Of a stretch of 64,000 bases of DNA, positions 45,137-53,384 are shown one piece after another (within the stretch, counting starts at the first letter, position 1; the number at the start of each line of letters is the position of its first letter). The DNA lies in NCBI RefSeq assembly GCF_041821025.1, contig NZ_JBGUAY010000002.1:310001-374000 (forward strand), in the 5' to 3' direction. A model generated the notes under the pieces. It was given only the letters and a program-made list of their open reading frames with translations. It was not told where the DNA came from and did not search any database. The translations under genes and the position numbers were made by a program. The DNA comes from Egicoccus sp. AB-alg6-2. Its GTDB lineage: Bacteria; Actinomycetota; Nitriliruptoria; Nitriliruptorales; Nitriliruptoraceae.

Positions 45137-47827
45137 TCACGGAGCGGAGACGCGTTCGCCGGCGAGGAGCGAAGAAGCCCAGGCCGCGACCGCGGTGCGG
45201 TCGATCTTCGAGTTGTGCCGGATGTCCACCGGGATGCGCGGCAGGGTCAGGACCGCCGCGACGGGCACGTCGACCGCCGTTCTCACCGCGTCGGTCAGCG
45301 GGCGTGGCGCCAGGCCCGCGCGTCGGGCGGGCGGGTCGCTCTGCACGACCACCACCAGGTGCTGGGTCCCGACCGGTCCGACGCCGACCGCGGCCGCGAG
45401 CCGGACCCGCGTGCCGGTGGCGGCATCGACCAACTGCTCGACCCGCCGTTCGATGCCGACCGGCGTCACGACCCCGTCGGCCGTGACGATGACGTGGACG
45501 AGGCGGCCCTCGACCCACACCCGCCCCTGCGCGTCGAGGTGCCCGACGTCGCCGGTGCGGTGCCACCCCGTCGGCGCGGTGGATGCGACCTCGGTCGCCC
45601 ACAGCCGGTCGTAGCGGTCCTTGACGTGGGCCGCCCGGACGCACAGCTCACCGGCGACCTCCACGTCGTCGGTCGGGATCGGCGCCGCGTCACCGGTCCG
45701 GTTGTCCAGCGGGGCGACCGCCACCTCGACGCCGGCCAAGGGTGTGCCGACGCACACTCCGTTGCCGTCGCCGGCCGCCTCGATTCCGGCCAGCGAGATG
45801 TCCGCGACCGGCAGGGCCTCGGTCATGCCGTAGGGGGTGTGCGCCTCCGCGCTCGGCAGCAGTTCCGTCAGCTCACGCAGCAGCTCGGGCGGTACGGGCG
45901 CGCCGGCGCTCAGCAGCAGGCGCACCCCCGCGAGGGCGGCCCGATGCGCCGGCGGGACGTCCTCGGCGGTGGCGCTGACGTTGACCAGCGCGGCCGGCGA
46001 GGCGAAGACCAGCGTGGCGTCGACCGCGGCGACCGCCTCGGCCAGCGCCGAGGCCGTCAACGTCGACGGTGCGGTGACGTCCATGTCGGGTACGGCGGAG
46101 GGAATCCCCATCGCCGGGCCGTACAGCGCGAAGGGCGCGAACGCCGCGACGAGACGATCGGCCTCACCGATGTCGTAGGCGGCGACCAGGGCGTCACGCT
46201 GGGCCTCGAGCTGCCGGTGCCGGTAGCCCACGCCCTTGGCGGGTCCGGTGGAACCGGACGTGAAGGCGACGGCGGCGTCGTCGTCGGCGTGCGGCGCCGG
46301 TGGGAGCGCGGCGTCACCGACGCTCGCCAACCGCGCTTCGCCCCGCTGCGCCAACCCGTCGAGGTCGGCGACCACCCGGGCGGCGGCCGCCAACGCGCGG
46401 GGCAGCGGCCCTGCGGCGATGCGTTGCCCCGGCCAGCGCAGCGCCAGCGCGCCGGCCAGCGCCCGCCGGACGCCGATCAGGTGTCGGGGCGCGGCGCTCC
46501 GCAGGGCGCTGGTCATGCCGCGCGGACCGAGGCCGGCGTCGACCAGCACGACCACGGCGCCGAGGCGCCAGCAGGCGTACAGCGCCGTGGCGAGGTCCCG
46601 GCCGGGTGGGACGACCAGCGCGACCCGGTCGCCCGGCTCGACGCCGAGGTCGGCCAGACCCGCGGCCACGGCGCGCACCCGCTGCGCCAGGGCGCCGAAC
46701 GTGATCACGCGTGGCGCGTCCTCGACGTCGGGCCCGCGTGCGCCGCCGCGGGACGGCAGCTCGACGATCGCCGGGCGATCGGCGATCGTCGCGTCGTCGA
46801 GACGGGCCCAGACCGGGACGCGGGTGGAGCGGCTCGCATCGAACGTTCCGCCGCCGGCTCGACCGTCGTGGGGCGACACGTCGGCGCCTTCGCCGCGGCG
46901 GGTCGTCGCGACGAAGGCGCGCAGATGGGCGGCCACCTCGAGGTCCTCAGGGGTGAGGTGGCTGGCACGGCCGTCGCGGTGGACATGGGCGTGCGGGAGT
47001 CGGGCCTCGAGGTCGTGGAGGTAGCGGTCGCCGAACACGGGGTCGCCGCCCCCCCAGAGCAGCAAGGTCGGAACCTCGGCGAGCGCATCGAGACCCTCGG
47101 CGATGCCGTCGAGCACGGGCGCGGTCGGGTGATCGGGCTCGAGCGGGATGTCGCGCACGAAGGCGGCGACGCCGCGGCGGTGCGCGGCGGTCGGGTAGGG
47201 CGCCGCATAGGCGTCCCGTACGGCACGGTCGCCGCGGACGCTGGAGAGCACGGTGGCGCCGCGGACGAACGTGGACGTGCGCTCGCACACGTTGGTGAGC
47301 AGCCCCCGGGACCGCGCGAGCGCGATCAGGCGTGGGGCGGCGGCACCCTCGGGCTGGTGCACCGCGGTGTTGGTGAGCACGACGCCGGCGAGCTGGGACT
47401 GGTGCCCGAGGGCCCAGCCGAGCGAGACCGGCCCGCCCCAGTCGTGGGCGACGGTGACGACGGGGCCGGTCAGCTCCAGGGCAGCGGTCAGTCCAGCGAG
47501 GTCCGCGACCCGGTCGCCAAGCCGTCGGTCGACCCCGGTGCGCTCGGAGTACCCCATCTCGAGCTGGTCGACGGCCAGCACCCGCCAGCCCGGGGGCGGT
47601 GCGGCCAGGACGTGCCGCCACAGGTATGACCACGTCGGGTTGCCGTGGATGCACAGCAGCGTGCCGCGCGGAGCGGGACCGCCGGGTGCATGGGTGTCGA
47701 GGACGTGCCAGGTCCGCGGGACGCCGTGGGCATCGACGGCCTCGACCAGACGCGACCAGGCCGGGTCGAGGCCGGGCAGGTCGGTGGGTGGCATGCGGGC
47801 GGGGATGTTCGTCCCTGCGATCACCAC
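45137..47827 (-). CDS. oleBC: OleB-OleC fusion: beta-lactone decarboxylase and beta-lactone synthetase
   Basis: This 896-residue fusion makes the beta-lactone and then the olefin in cis-olefin synthesis. Residues 1-310 are a haloalkane-dehalogenase-like hydrolase with Asn63 (HGNPTW), nucleophile Asp129 (AHDWGG), Asp262 (GGGDPVF) and His290. This is OleB, which removes CO2 from the lactone. Residues about 340-896 are an adenylate-forming enzyme with AFTSGSTGPAKG (521-532), TPYGMTEA and the C-terminal Lys874 in RHNSKID: OleC. Such fusions are known from actinobacteria such as Micrococcus. The GTG start overlaps the oleA stop by seven bases. Confidence 0.93.
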   Translation of the reverse strand: MVIAGTNIPARMPPTDLPGLDPAWSRLVEAVDAHGVPRTWHVLDTHAPGGPAPRGTLLCIHGNPTWSYLWRHVLAAPPPGWRVLAVDQLEMGYSERTGVDRRLGDRVADLAGLTAALELTGPVVTVAHDWGGPVSLGWALGHQSQLAGVVLTNTAVHQPEGAAAPRLIALARSRGLLTNVCERTSTFVRGATVLSSVRGDRAVRDAYAAPYPTAAHRRGVAAFVRDIPLEPDHPTAPVLDGIAEGLDALAEVPTLLLWGGGDPVFGDRYLHDLEARLPHAHVHRDGRASHLTPEDLEVAAHLRAFVATTRRGEGADVSPHDGRAGGGTFDASRSTRVPVWARLDDATIADRPAIVELPSRGGARGPDVEDAPRVITFGALAQRVRAVAAGLADLGVEPGDRVALVVPPGRDLATALYACWRLGAVVVLVDAGLGPRGMTSALRSAAPRHLIGVRRALAGALALRWPGQRIAAGPLPRALAAAARVVADLDGLAQRGEARLASVGDAALPPAPHADDDAAVAFTSGSTGPAKGVGYRHRQLEAQRDALVAAYDIGEADRLVAAFAPFALYGPAMGIPSAVPDMDVTAPSTLTASALAEAVAAVDATLVFASPAALVNVSATAEDVPPAHRAALAGVRLLLSAGAPVPPELLRELTELLPSAEAHTPYGMTEALPVADISLAGIEAAGDGNGVCVGTPLAGVEVAVAPLDNRTGDAAPIPTDDVEVAGELCVRAAHVKDRYDRLWATEVASTAPTGWHRTGDVGHLDAQGRVWVEGRLVHVIVTADGVVTPVGIERRVEQLVDAATGTRVRLAAAVGVGPVGTQHLVVVVQSDPPARRAGLAPRPLTDAVRTAVDVPVAAVLTLPRIPVDIRHNSKIDRTAVAAWASSLLAGERVSAP

Positions 47828-48852
47828 AGCAATTCGAGCGCGGTCGTGTTGATGCCCGAGCCGATGCCGGTCAGCAGCACGCGGTCCCCGCCACGAATCT
47901 CGTCCTGGTGCAGCGCGAGCGTGGTGGGGATCGAAGCGGGGCCGATGTTGCCGCGCGTCGGGAAGCTGAGCGGGGCCTTGTCGGGGTCGATGCCGAGCCG
48001 CTTCTGCATCGCCGTCGTGTGGACGGCCGACACCTGGTGCATGATGTAGTGGTCGAGCGCACCCCAGTCCCAGCCGTTGCGTTCGGCGGCCGTCCAGGTC
48101 TGCTCGGCGACATCCAGGCCCGCCTCGAGCAGCGCGGCCGTGTCGGTCGTCATTCCGTCGAGGTCACCGACGCACAACAGCCGGTGCTCGCTGCCGGCGC
48201 GCGCCTCCCCGCCGAGGAGCCGGTGACCTTCGGGATGTGCGTCGCTGCGGCCGAGCACCATCGCCGCACCGCCCGAGCCCAGGGTCAGGGACGCGAACTC
48301 GGCGAACAGCTGCTCGACCGTGACGTCGGGGCCTTCCAGCCGCTGCAGCGTCCGCTCCTGCGTGTACCGGCTGCCCTCGCCGTCGACGATCAGCGCATAC
48401 TCGATCTGTCCCGCGTCGATCATCATGGCGGCGAGGTTCATGCCGTTGATGAAGCCGAGGCAGGCGTTGGCGAGGTCGAAGTTGAGGCAGTGCGAACCGA
48501 GTCCCAGATCGTGGTGCACGGCGACGGCGGCCGAGGGCTCGAGGTGGTCGCGCGACACCGAGGTGTCGATCAGCAGCCCGATGCGTTCGCGGTCGATGCC
48601 GGCGGCCTCGATGGCGGCTTCGCCGGCCGTCGCGGCGACGGTCGAGAACAGCGTGCCCTCCGGCCACCAGCGGCGTTCGACGATGCCGGCGAGGTTCTCG
48701 AGCAGGCCGGGACGCACCCCGAGGCGCTCATAGGTCTCGGCGAGCCGTTCGTCGAACATCGCCGAGGTCGCGATCTCCGGAGCGTCGGCCACCTCGACCG
48801 ACAGGACCGACGTGTGCTCGTGACGGAGGGTCGCGTTGCCGTGTGGGTTCAT
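47821..48852 (-). CDS. oleA: OleA, fatty acyl-CoA head-to-head condensing thiolase
   Basis: This 343-residue ketosynthase III-like enzyme joins two acyl-CoAs into a 2-alkyl-3-ketoacid. Cys131 in DLANACLGFING, His272 in MHQVSAVH and Asn302 in RGNIGPASIP form the catalytic triad. Glu105 (DHLEPSAA) corresponds to the Glu117 that distinguishes OleA from FabH. Linkage to oleBC and oleD makes the assignment firm. GAGG lies eight bases before the ATG. A 20-bp palindrome lies 66 bases upstream. Confidence 0.94.
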   Translation of the reverse strand: MNPHGNATLRHEHTSVLSVEVADAPEIATSAMFDERLAETYERLGVRPGLLENLAGIVERRWWPEGTLFSTVAATAGEAAIEAAGIDRERIGLLIDTSVSRDHLEPSAAVAVHHDLGLGSHCLNFDLANACLGFINGMNLAAMMIDAGQIEYALIVDGEGSRYTQERTLQRLEGPDVTVEQLFAEFASLTLGSGGAAMVLGRSDAHPEGHRLLGGEARAGSEHRLLCVGDLDGMTTDTAALLEAGLDVAEQTWTAAERNGWDWGALDHYIMHQVSAVHTTAMQKRLGIDPDKAPLSFPTRGNIGPASIPTTLALHQDEIRGGDRVLLTGIGSGINTTALELLW

Positions 48853-48917
48853 GCGGGTGCCTCGTGGCGCTCGTGGACGGTGACGACCGGAGTTGCCGCG
48901 TCCGATGTCGGGCGGTG

Positions 48918-48956
48918 ACGGTGCGGTACCGCACCGTTCGGACCCGGCCGGTCCGA
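48918..48956. promoter_or_regulatory. 20-bp perfect palindrome upstream of the ole operon
   Basis: ACGGTGCGGTACCGCACCGT (48918-48937) is a perfect 20-bp palindrome. Directly next to it TCGGACC and GGTCCGA (48938-48944 and 48950-48956) form another dyad with a 5-base spacer. The rest of the 251-base gap (48853-49103) shows no gene. The palindrome fits the size and symmetry of a TetR/GntR-type operator. Confidence 0.65.
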
Positions 48957-49103
48957 GCGATGGGAACCAGGGACGATACGTGCGCAGACGCGACGCGTGC
49001 TGCCGACGAAAGCCGAGGTCGTTTCGGACGTAACCCGTTGACCTCCGCCCGACGCCCCGGAACTCCGGCTCCCGCGCGCGAGAGACCAGCGCCGGGGGAA
49101 GGA

Positions 49104-49901
49104 TCACGCGGCCTGGAAGGAGCGCTTGGCCAGGCCCATCCAGAAGCCGTCGACCACCTGCTCGGGCGGGGACTCGGGGTCGGACGCGGCGCCGAGCGTG
49201 ACGAACATCGGCGCGAAGTGCTCGACCGTTGGGTGGGCGTAGGGCATGCCGGGGGCGCGGTCGCGGAAGGCGGCCAGCGACTCGACGTCGCCGCGGGCGA
49301 GCGCCTCGCCGGCCCAGGCGTCGAACTCGCGCGACCATCCAGGTGGCGGTGCGCCGGGGGAGACCCAGTGCTCGCGCGTCAGGAACGGCAGCCCGTGCGT
49401 GGTGAACCCCGACCCGACGATCAGCACGCCCTCGTCGCGCAGCGGTCGCAGGCGCTCCCCGAGGTCCAGCAGGCGTGCGGGATCGAACGTCGGCAACGAC
49501 ATCTGCAGCACGGGGATGTCGGCGTCGGGGTACATGACGCTGAGCGGCACGTAGGCGCCATGGTCGAGGCCGCGGGACGGCGCCCGCGCCACCTGCTCCG
49601 TCCGCGGCAGCAACCCCTCGATCCGGTCGGCGAGCTCCGGGGCGCCCGGAGCGGCGTAGGTCGCCTCGTAGTAGCGACGCGCGAACCCGCCGAAGTCGTG
49701 CAGAAGTGGGACGGTCTCGGTCGCGCCGAGCATCAGCGGAGCCGACTCCCAGTGCGCCGACACGATCAGGATCTGTCGCGGCCGCGGCAACGCGTCGGCC
49801 CACGTGCGCAGTTGGGCGGTCCACAGCGCGTCGTCGACCAGCGGCGGCGCACCGTGGCTGAGGTACAGCGCCGGCATCGGCGTGTCGGATCGGTCGGCCA
49901 T
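49104..49901 (-). CDS. LigB/DODA-family extradiol-type dioxygenase
   Basis: This 265-residue protein begins MADRSDTPMPALYLSHGAPP, the start of the DODA/YgiD family of class III extradiol dioxygenases. Metal-binding His residues are visible in SHGAPP, LDHGAYVPL and PTVEHFAP; the region GSGFTTHGLPF is also typical. Relatives open catechol-type rings such as DOPA; YgiD has that activity in vitro. It is divergent from a MarR gene, with a perfect dyad between the two. Confidence 0.88.
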   Translation of the reverse strand: MADRSDTPMPALYLSHGAPPLVDDALWTAQLRTWADALPRPRQILIVSAHWESAPLMLGATETVPLLHDFGGFARRYYEATYAAPGAPELADRIEGLLPRTEQVARAPSRGLDHGAYVPLSVMYPDADIPVLQMSLPTFDPARLLDLGERLRPLRDEGVLIVGSGFTTHGLPFLTREHWVSPGAPPPGWSREFDAWAGEALARGDVESLAAFRDRAPGMPYAHPTVEHFAPMFVTLGAASDPESPPEQVVDGFWMGLAKRSFQAA

Positions 49902-49938
49902 GGAGAGCCTCGGCGTTCGGTGGCGGTCGTGGGCGTAA

Positions 49939-49952
49939 GTTGAAGCTTCAAC
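49939..49952. promoter_or_regulatory. MarR-type operator between dioxygenase and marR
   Basis: GTTGAAGCTTCAAC is a perfect 14-bp palindrome, AT-richer than its surroundings, in the 102-base divergent region. Its position suits joint repression of the dioxygenase and the MarR gene. Confidence 0.72.
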
Positions 49953-50003
49953 AAAAGTACGGCGCCGGAGGGGCCGGATCAAGCCCGTTGCTACGGTTCG
50001 GCC

Positions 50004-50480
50004 ATGGCCGAGCCCCGGTGGTTGACCGACGACGAACAGCGCGCCTGGCGTGGCCTGGTCTCGGTGGTGCTGCGCCTACCGGGCGCGCTCGAGAGCCAGC
50101 TGCAGCGCGAGGCGGACCTGTCGCACTTCGAGTACTGGGTGCTGGCGCTGCTGAGCGAGGCGGACGGGCGTGCACGCCGGATGCGTGACCTGGCGCAGTT
50201 GGCCAACGGCTCGTTGTCCCGGCTCTCGCACGTGGTGACCCGGCTCGAGCGACGTGGCTTCGTCGCCCGCGAGCCCGCACCCGACGATGCCCGCAGCACC
50301 CTCGCCGTCCTCACCGACGCCGGGTACGCGCAGGTGGTGGCCACCGCCCCCGGTCACGTCGCCACAGTGCGCGCCCTGGTCTTCGACGCGCTGGCCGGGC
50401 GTGACGTCGCCGACCTCGAACGCATCTGCGACGCCCTGGTGGCCTCGCTCGACGCGCACACGGGCCCCCGGGCGGGGTGA
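50004..50480 (+). CDS. MarR-family regulator
   Basis: This 158-residue winged-helix protein has LSHFEYWVLALLSEADGRARRMRDLAQLANGSLSRLSHVVTRLERRGFVARE (residues 39-90), containing the recognition helix, and a wing with DDARSTLAVLTDAG. It is divergent from the dioxygenase across a palindrome, so it probably represses that gene and itself until an aromatic or phenolic ligand binds. Confidence 0.92.
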   Translation: MAEPRWLTDDEQRAWRGLVSVVLRLPGALESQLQREADLSHFEYWVLALLSEADGRARRMRDLAQLANGSLSRLSHVVTRLERRGFVAREPAPDDARSTLAVLTDAGYAQVVATAPGHVATVRALVFDALAGRDVADLERICDALVASLDAHTGPRAG

Positions 50481-50487
50481 GCCGGCG

Positions 50488-50733
50488 TCAGCGGCGCCGG
50501 CGCACCAGCAGTGCGGCCGAGGCGATGCCTCCGACCACCGCCGCAGCCGTGCCCGCGAGCGCGAGATAGCCCGCGCCGGCCAGCGAGACCTCCGTGCACG
50601 CCCGTGTGCGCACGCAGGGATCGAGCAGGGCGGTGATGACGGCGGCCGTCACCAGCAGCCCGCCGAGCAGCGCGAGCCCCCAGGCCAGCCACATCGCCGG
50701 TGACGGACGCTCGAGCCTTGCCTGCCGCTCCAT
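50488..50733 (-). CDS. Small two-helix membrane protein
   Basis: This 81-residue protein has two membrane helices (MWLAWGLALLGGLLVTAAVITALL and GYLALAGTAAAVVGGIASAALLV) separated by a short loop with two Cys (DPCVRTRACTEV), and ends RRRR. The orientation rule suggests both ends face the cytoplasm. It converges with marR, seven bases away. No family recognised. Confidence 0.6.
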   Translation of the reverse strand: MERQARLERPSPAMWLAWGLALLGGLLVTAAVITALLDPCVRTRACTEVSLAGAGYLALAGTAAAVVGGIASAALLVRRRR

Positions 50734-51102
50734 CCTGGTCCCCGTCTCATCGGCAGCACCGCGAGCGCAAGGTAGCTGCGACGGCGCACACGAGGTATCC
50801 GGCCGCGTCGTCACCGCACCCCCCGCGGGCGTACATGGCCACAAGAACACGGCCGCCTGCCGGGACCAGGGACCTACCTCCGACCGCGGTCGTAGGTCAG
50901 GATGGGGTCACCAATCACGGGGGTTCCCGCCTGTGTCCGACCGCGCAGTTGGCCGGATACCGCCTCCCGGGCAGTGGGCTGCGACAGCCACCGTCCAGAG
51001 GATGGCGGGGGCACGTCGACCCGCCCGCCGAGGTGGGGGACGCTTTCCCCAGCACATCCCAGCCGCGTCTGGCTGGGGCCCCTGACCAAGGAGAACGAAC
51101 AC
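50734..51102. promoter_or_regulatory. Gene-free region before the acidic lipoprotein
   Basis: These 369 bases hold nested dyads GACCTAC / GTAGGTC (50871-50877 and 50892-50898) around the palindrome CGACCGCGGTCG (50881-50892). A leader hairpin CCCAGCC-GCGTCT-GGCTGGG (51058-51077) sits just before the ribosome site AAGGAG. No convincing coding frame is seen. Confidence 0.5.
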
Positions 51103-51348
51103 ATGCTGCTCCGTAAGCGCTTCCTGTCCCTCGCCGCGGTTGCCGGCCTCGCCTTCGCCGGCGTCGCCTGCGACGACGGTGGCACCACCGACACCGGTAC
51201 CGACACCGGCACCACCGAGGACACCCTCGGCGACACCGGTACCACCGATGACACCCTGGGCGACGACGCCACCGGCGACGACACCATGGGCGAAGAGGAC
51301 ACGCTCGAGGGCGAAGACACCCTCGAGGACACCGAGGGCGACAGCTGA
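51103..51348 (+). CDS. Small acidic repeat lipoprotein
   Basis: This 81-residue protein has a signal sequence (LLRKRFLSLAAVAGLAFAGVAC) with a possible lipobox ending in Cys23. The whole mature part consists of Asp, Glu, Thr and Gly in degenerate repeats of GTTDDTLGD / GEDTLED type, with no aromatic residue. It must be highly charged and disordered. AAGGAG lies eight bases before the ATG, and a perfect terminator follows, so it is a monocistronic and perhaps strongly expressed gene. Calcium binding is possible but not shown. No family recognised. Confidence 0.75.
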   Translation: MLLRKRFLSLAAVAGLAFAGVACDDGGTTDTGTDTGTTEDTLGDTGTTDDTLGDDATGDDTMGEEDTLEGEDTLEDTEGDS

Positions 51349-51369
51349 TCGTTCGCCACTGAAACCTCC

Positions 51370-51405
51370 GGCACCCACCGCCAGGCGCGGTGGGTGCCGT
51401 CTTTT
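51370..51405 (+). terminator. Intrinsic terminator of the acidic lipoprotein gene
   Basis: GGCACCCACCGC (51370-51381) and GCGGTGGGTGCC (51387-51398) form a 12-bp perfect stem with loop CAGGC, followed by GTCTTTTCT. This is the only terminator in the window with a clear T-tract. Confidence 0.92.
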
Positions 51406-51411
51406 CTGCGG

Positions 51412-52230
51412 TCAGTCCGGCAGGAGCCGGCGTGCCAGCGAGCGCACCTCGTCGGCGTCGGCGCCCGCGGCCGTCGGCGCGTGCATCTTCGCGTGGTCGT
51501 CCCCGACCCGCAGCGGCAACAACTCGTCGCCGTCGAGGGTCACGACCGACCCCCCGGCCTCGCGCACCAGCAGGGTGCCGGCGGCGATGTCCCACACGTG
51601 CGGGATGACGGCCACCGACGCCGCCGCGACGCCCTCGGCCACGATCGCGAGATCGAGCGCGGTCGAACCCATCACGCGCGGGTTGAGTGCGACGCCGGCC
51701 TGGCGCGCCCGCCGCGCCGTGCCCGTCGTGAGCATGACCGGCACGTGCGCCATGGTGGTGTCGTCCCACGCCACGAGTTCGCGCACCCGGATCGGGATGC
51801 CGTTCCGCCGGGCGCCCTCGCCGAGGGCCGCCTCGTAGCGGTGACCGAGCGCGGGCGCGTCGATCGTGGCGAACACGACCTCGCCGCGGTACGCCAGTGC
51901 GACCGACACGCACCAGTACGGCAGCCCGGCCGTGAAGTTGGAGGTGCCGTCGATGGGGTCGAGGATCCAGCACCACTCGGTGTCGGGGACGACCGTGTCC
52001 TGTTCCTCGCTCAGCACGCCGTGGTCGGGCAGCGCTGCGGCGATCGCGGCCTGCAGGCGGGCATCGACCTCGTGGTCGAGCGCGGTGACCGGGGTGCCGT
52101 CGGACTTGGCGTCGGGCGCGACGTTGCCGCTGGAGGTGAGCAGTTCCTCGGCGAGGCCGTCGAGGGCGGGGTGCAGCACCGCGCGGGCGCGCTCGACCAC
52201 CTGGCGCACGTCGTGGGGCAGCGGCGGCAC
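51412..52230 (-). CDS. Inositol monophosphatase-family phosphatase
   Basis: This 272-residue Mg-dependent phosphatase shows the first metal site LSEEQD, the signature DPIDGTSNFTAGLPYWCVSVAL and the second signature HVWDIAAGTLLVREAGG. Family members hydrolyse inositol phosphate, fructose-1,6-bisphosphate, or histidinol phosphate; I cannot separate these. In actinobacteria an inositol or histidinol phosphate role is most likely. The GTG at 52230 has GAGGAG five bases upstream. It is divergent from the desaturase. Confidence 0.9.
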   Translation of the reverse strand: MPPLPHDVRQVVERARAVLHPALDGLAEELLTSSGNVAPDAKSDGTPVTALDHEVDARLQAAIAAALPDHGVLSEEQDTVVPDTEWCWILDPIDGTSNFTAGLPYWCVSVALAYRGEVVFATIDAPALGHRYEAALGEGARRNGIPIRVRELVAWDDTTMAHVPVMLTTGTARRARQAGVALNPRVMGSTALDLAIVAEGVAAASVAVIPHVWDIAAGTLLVREAGGSVVTLDGDELLPLRVGDDHAKMHAPTAAGADADEVRSLARRLLPD

Positions 52231-52327
52231 GGGACTCCTCGGCACGGATCGCGCCACCCTATCCGGCCGGGACACCGCACCTGGCCGGGCGGCAGGGCCG
52301 ACGGCGTTCGCGTCCGGGGCTACCGCA

Positions 52328-52340
52328 CCGTAACTTACGG
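52328..52340. promoter_or_regulatory. Dyad upstream of the desaturase gene
   Basis: CCGTAA-C-TTACGG is a perfect 6-1-6 dyad, 36 bases before the desaturase start. Its TAACTT could be a -10 element, so a repressor bound here would block initiation. A TetR gene lies just downstream of the desaturase. Confidence 0.55.
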
Positions 52341-52375
52341 GCTCGTAGCCGACCTTCGAGCCCCGAGGGAACCCC

Positions 52376-53329
52376 GTGTCCACACTCGCGACGCCCCGCC
52401 CCGAGCCCACCGTCCGTGGCGTCGAGCTCGCCCCGCCCCGCGCGGTGCGCTGGCAGCGCTTCTCCATCCTGTTGATCGTCGCCCTGCCGCTGGTGGGGCT
52501 CGCCGCCGCCATCTCCTGGGGCTGGGGCCGCGGGGTCGGCGCGGTCGACCTCGGCCTGCTGCTGGGCTTCTACGTCTTCACCGGGCTCGGGATCACCGTC
52601 GGATTCCACCGGCTGCTGACCCACCAGAGCTTCCGGGTCCCGCAGTGGGTGCGCGTGCTGTTCGCCGTCGCCGGCTCCATGGCCATCCAGGGCAGCGTGA
52701 TCGACTGGGTCGCGACGCACCGCCGCCACCACGCCTATTCCGACCGCCCCGGCGACCCACACTCGCCGCACGTCGACGCCGGTGACGGGCTCGTCGGGCT
52801 GCTCAAGGGCCTGTGGTTCGCCCACACCGGCTGGTTGTTCTCGCCCGAGCGCACCGTGCAGCAGGCCTGGGCGCCGGACCTGCTCAAGGACCCCGCCATG
52901 GTGCGGGTCAACAAGCTGTTCCCGTGGCTGCTGGCCGCGTCGTTCGTCGCGCCCGCGGTCCTCGGCGGCCTGCTGACGATGTCGTTCGCCGGCGCCCTCA
53001 CCGGCTTCCTCTGGGGCGGGCTCGTGCGCATCTTCCTGCTCCACCACGTCACCTGGTCGATCAACTCGATCTGCCACGTCTTCGGTACCCGCCCCTGGGC
53101 GGCCCACGACGAGAGCCGCAACAACCCGGTGATGGCGCTGCTCGGCTTCGGTGAGGGCTGGCACAACGGTCACCACGCCTTCCCGGCGTCCGCGCGACAC
53201 GGGCTGCGATGGTGGGAGTTCGACGTCTCGTGGGTCGTGATCCGCACGATGCAGGTGCTCCGCCTCGCGCGCGACATCAAGCTGCCCTCCACCACGCAAC
53301 TCGAACGGCGGTCGCGCACGGGCGCGTAG
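52376..53329 (+). CDS. Membrane fatty acyl-CoA desaturase (delta-9 type)
   Basis: This 317-residue integral-membrane desaturase has four membrane helices and the three His boxes: HRLLTH, HRRHH and HNGHH. The sequence around them (ITVGFHRLLTHQSF; WVATHRRHHAYSDRPGDPHSPH; FGEGWHNGHHAFPASARHG) matches stearoyl-CoA desaturases such as mycobacterial DesA3. It introduces the first double bond into C16/C18 chains. The electron donor reductase is not adjacent. The GTG has CGAGGGA upstream. Confidence 0.94.
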   Translation: MSTLATPRPEPTVRGVELAPPRAVRWQRFSILLIVALPLVGLAAAISWGWGRGVGAVDLGLLLGFYVFTGLGITVGFHRLLTHQSFRVPQWVRVLFAVAGSMAIQGSVIDWVATHRRHHAYSDRPGDPHSPHVDAGDGLVGLLKGLWFAHTGWLFSPERTVQQAWAPDLLKDPAMVRVNKLFPWLLAASFVAPAVLGGLLTMSFAGALTGFLWGGLVRIFLLHHVTWSINSICHVFGTRPWAAHDESRNNPVMALLGFGEGWHNGHHAFPASARHGLRWWEFDVSWVVIRTMQVLRLARDIKLPSTTQLERRSRTGA

Positions 53330-53384
53330 CCGGCCCGCCGACGCCGGGCGGTAGGTTGGCCGGCCACGTCCCCGAGGAGCGCGT

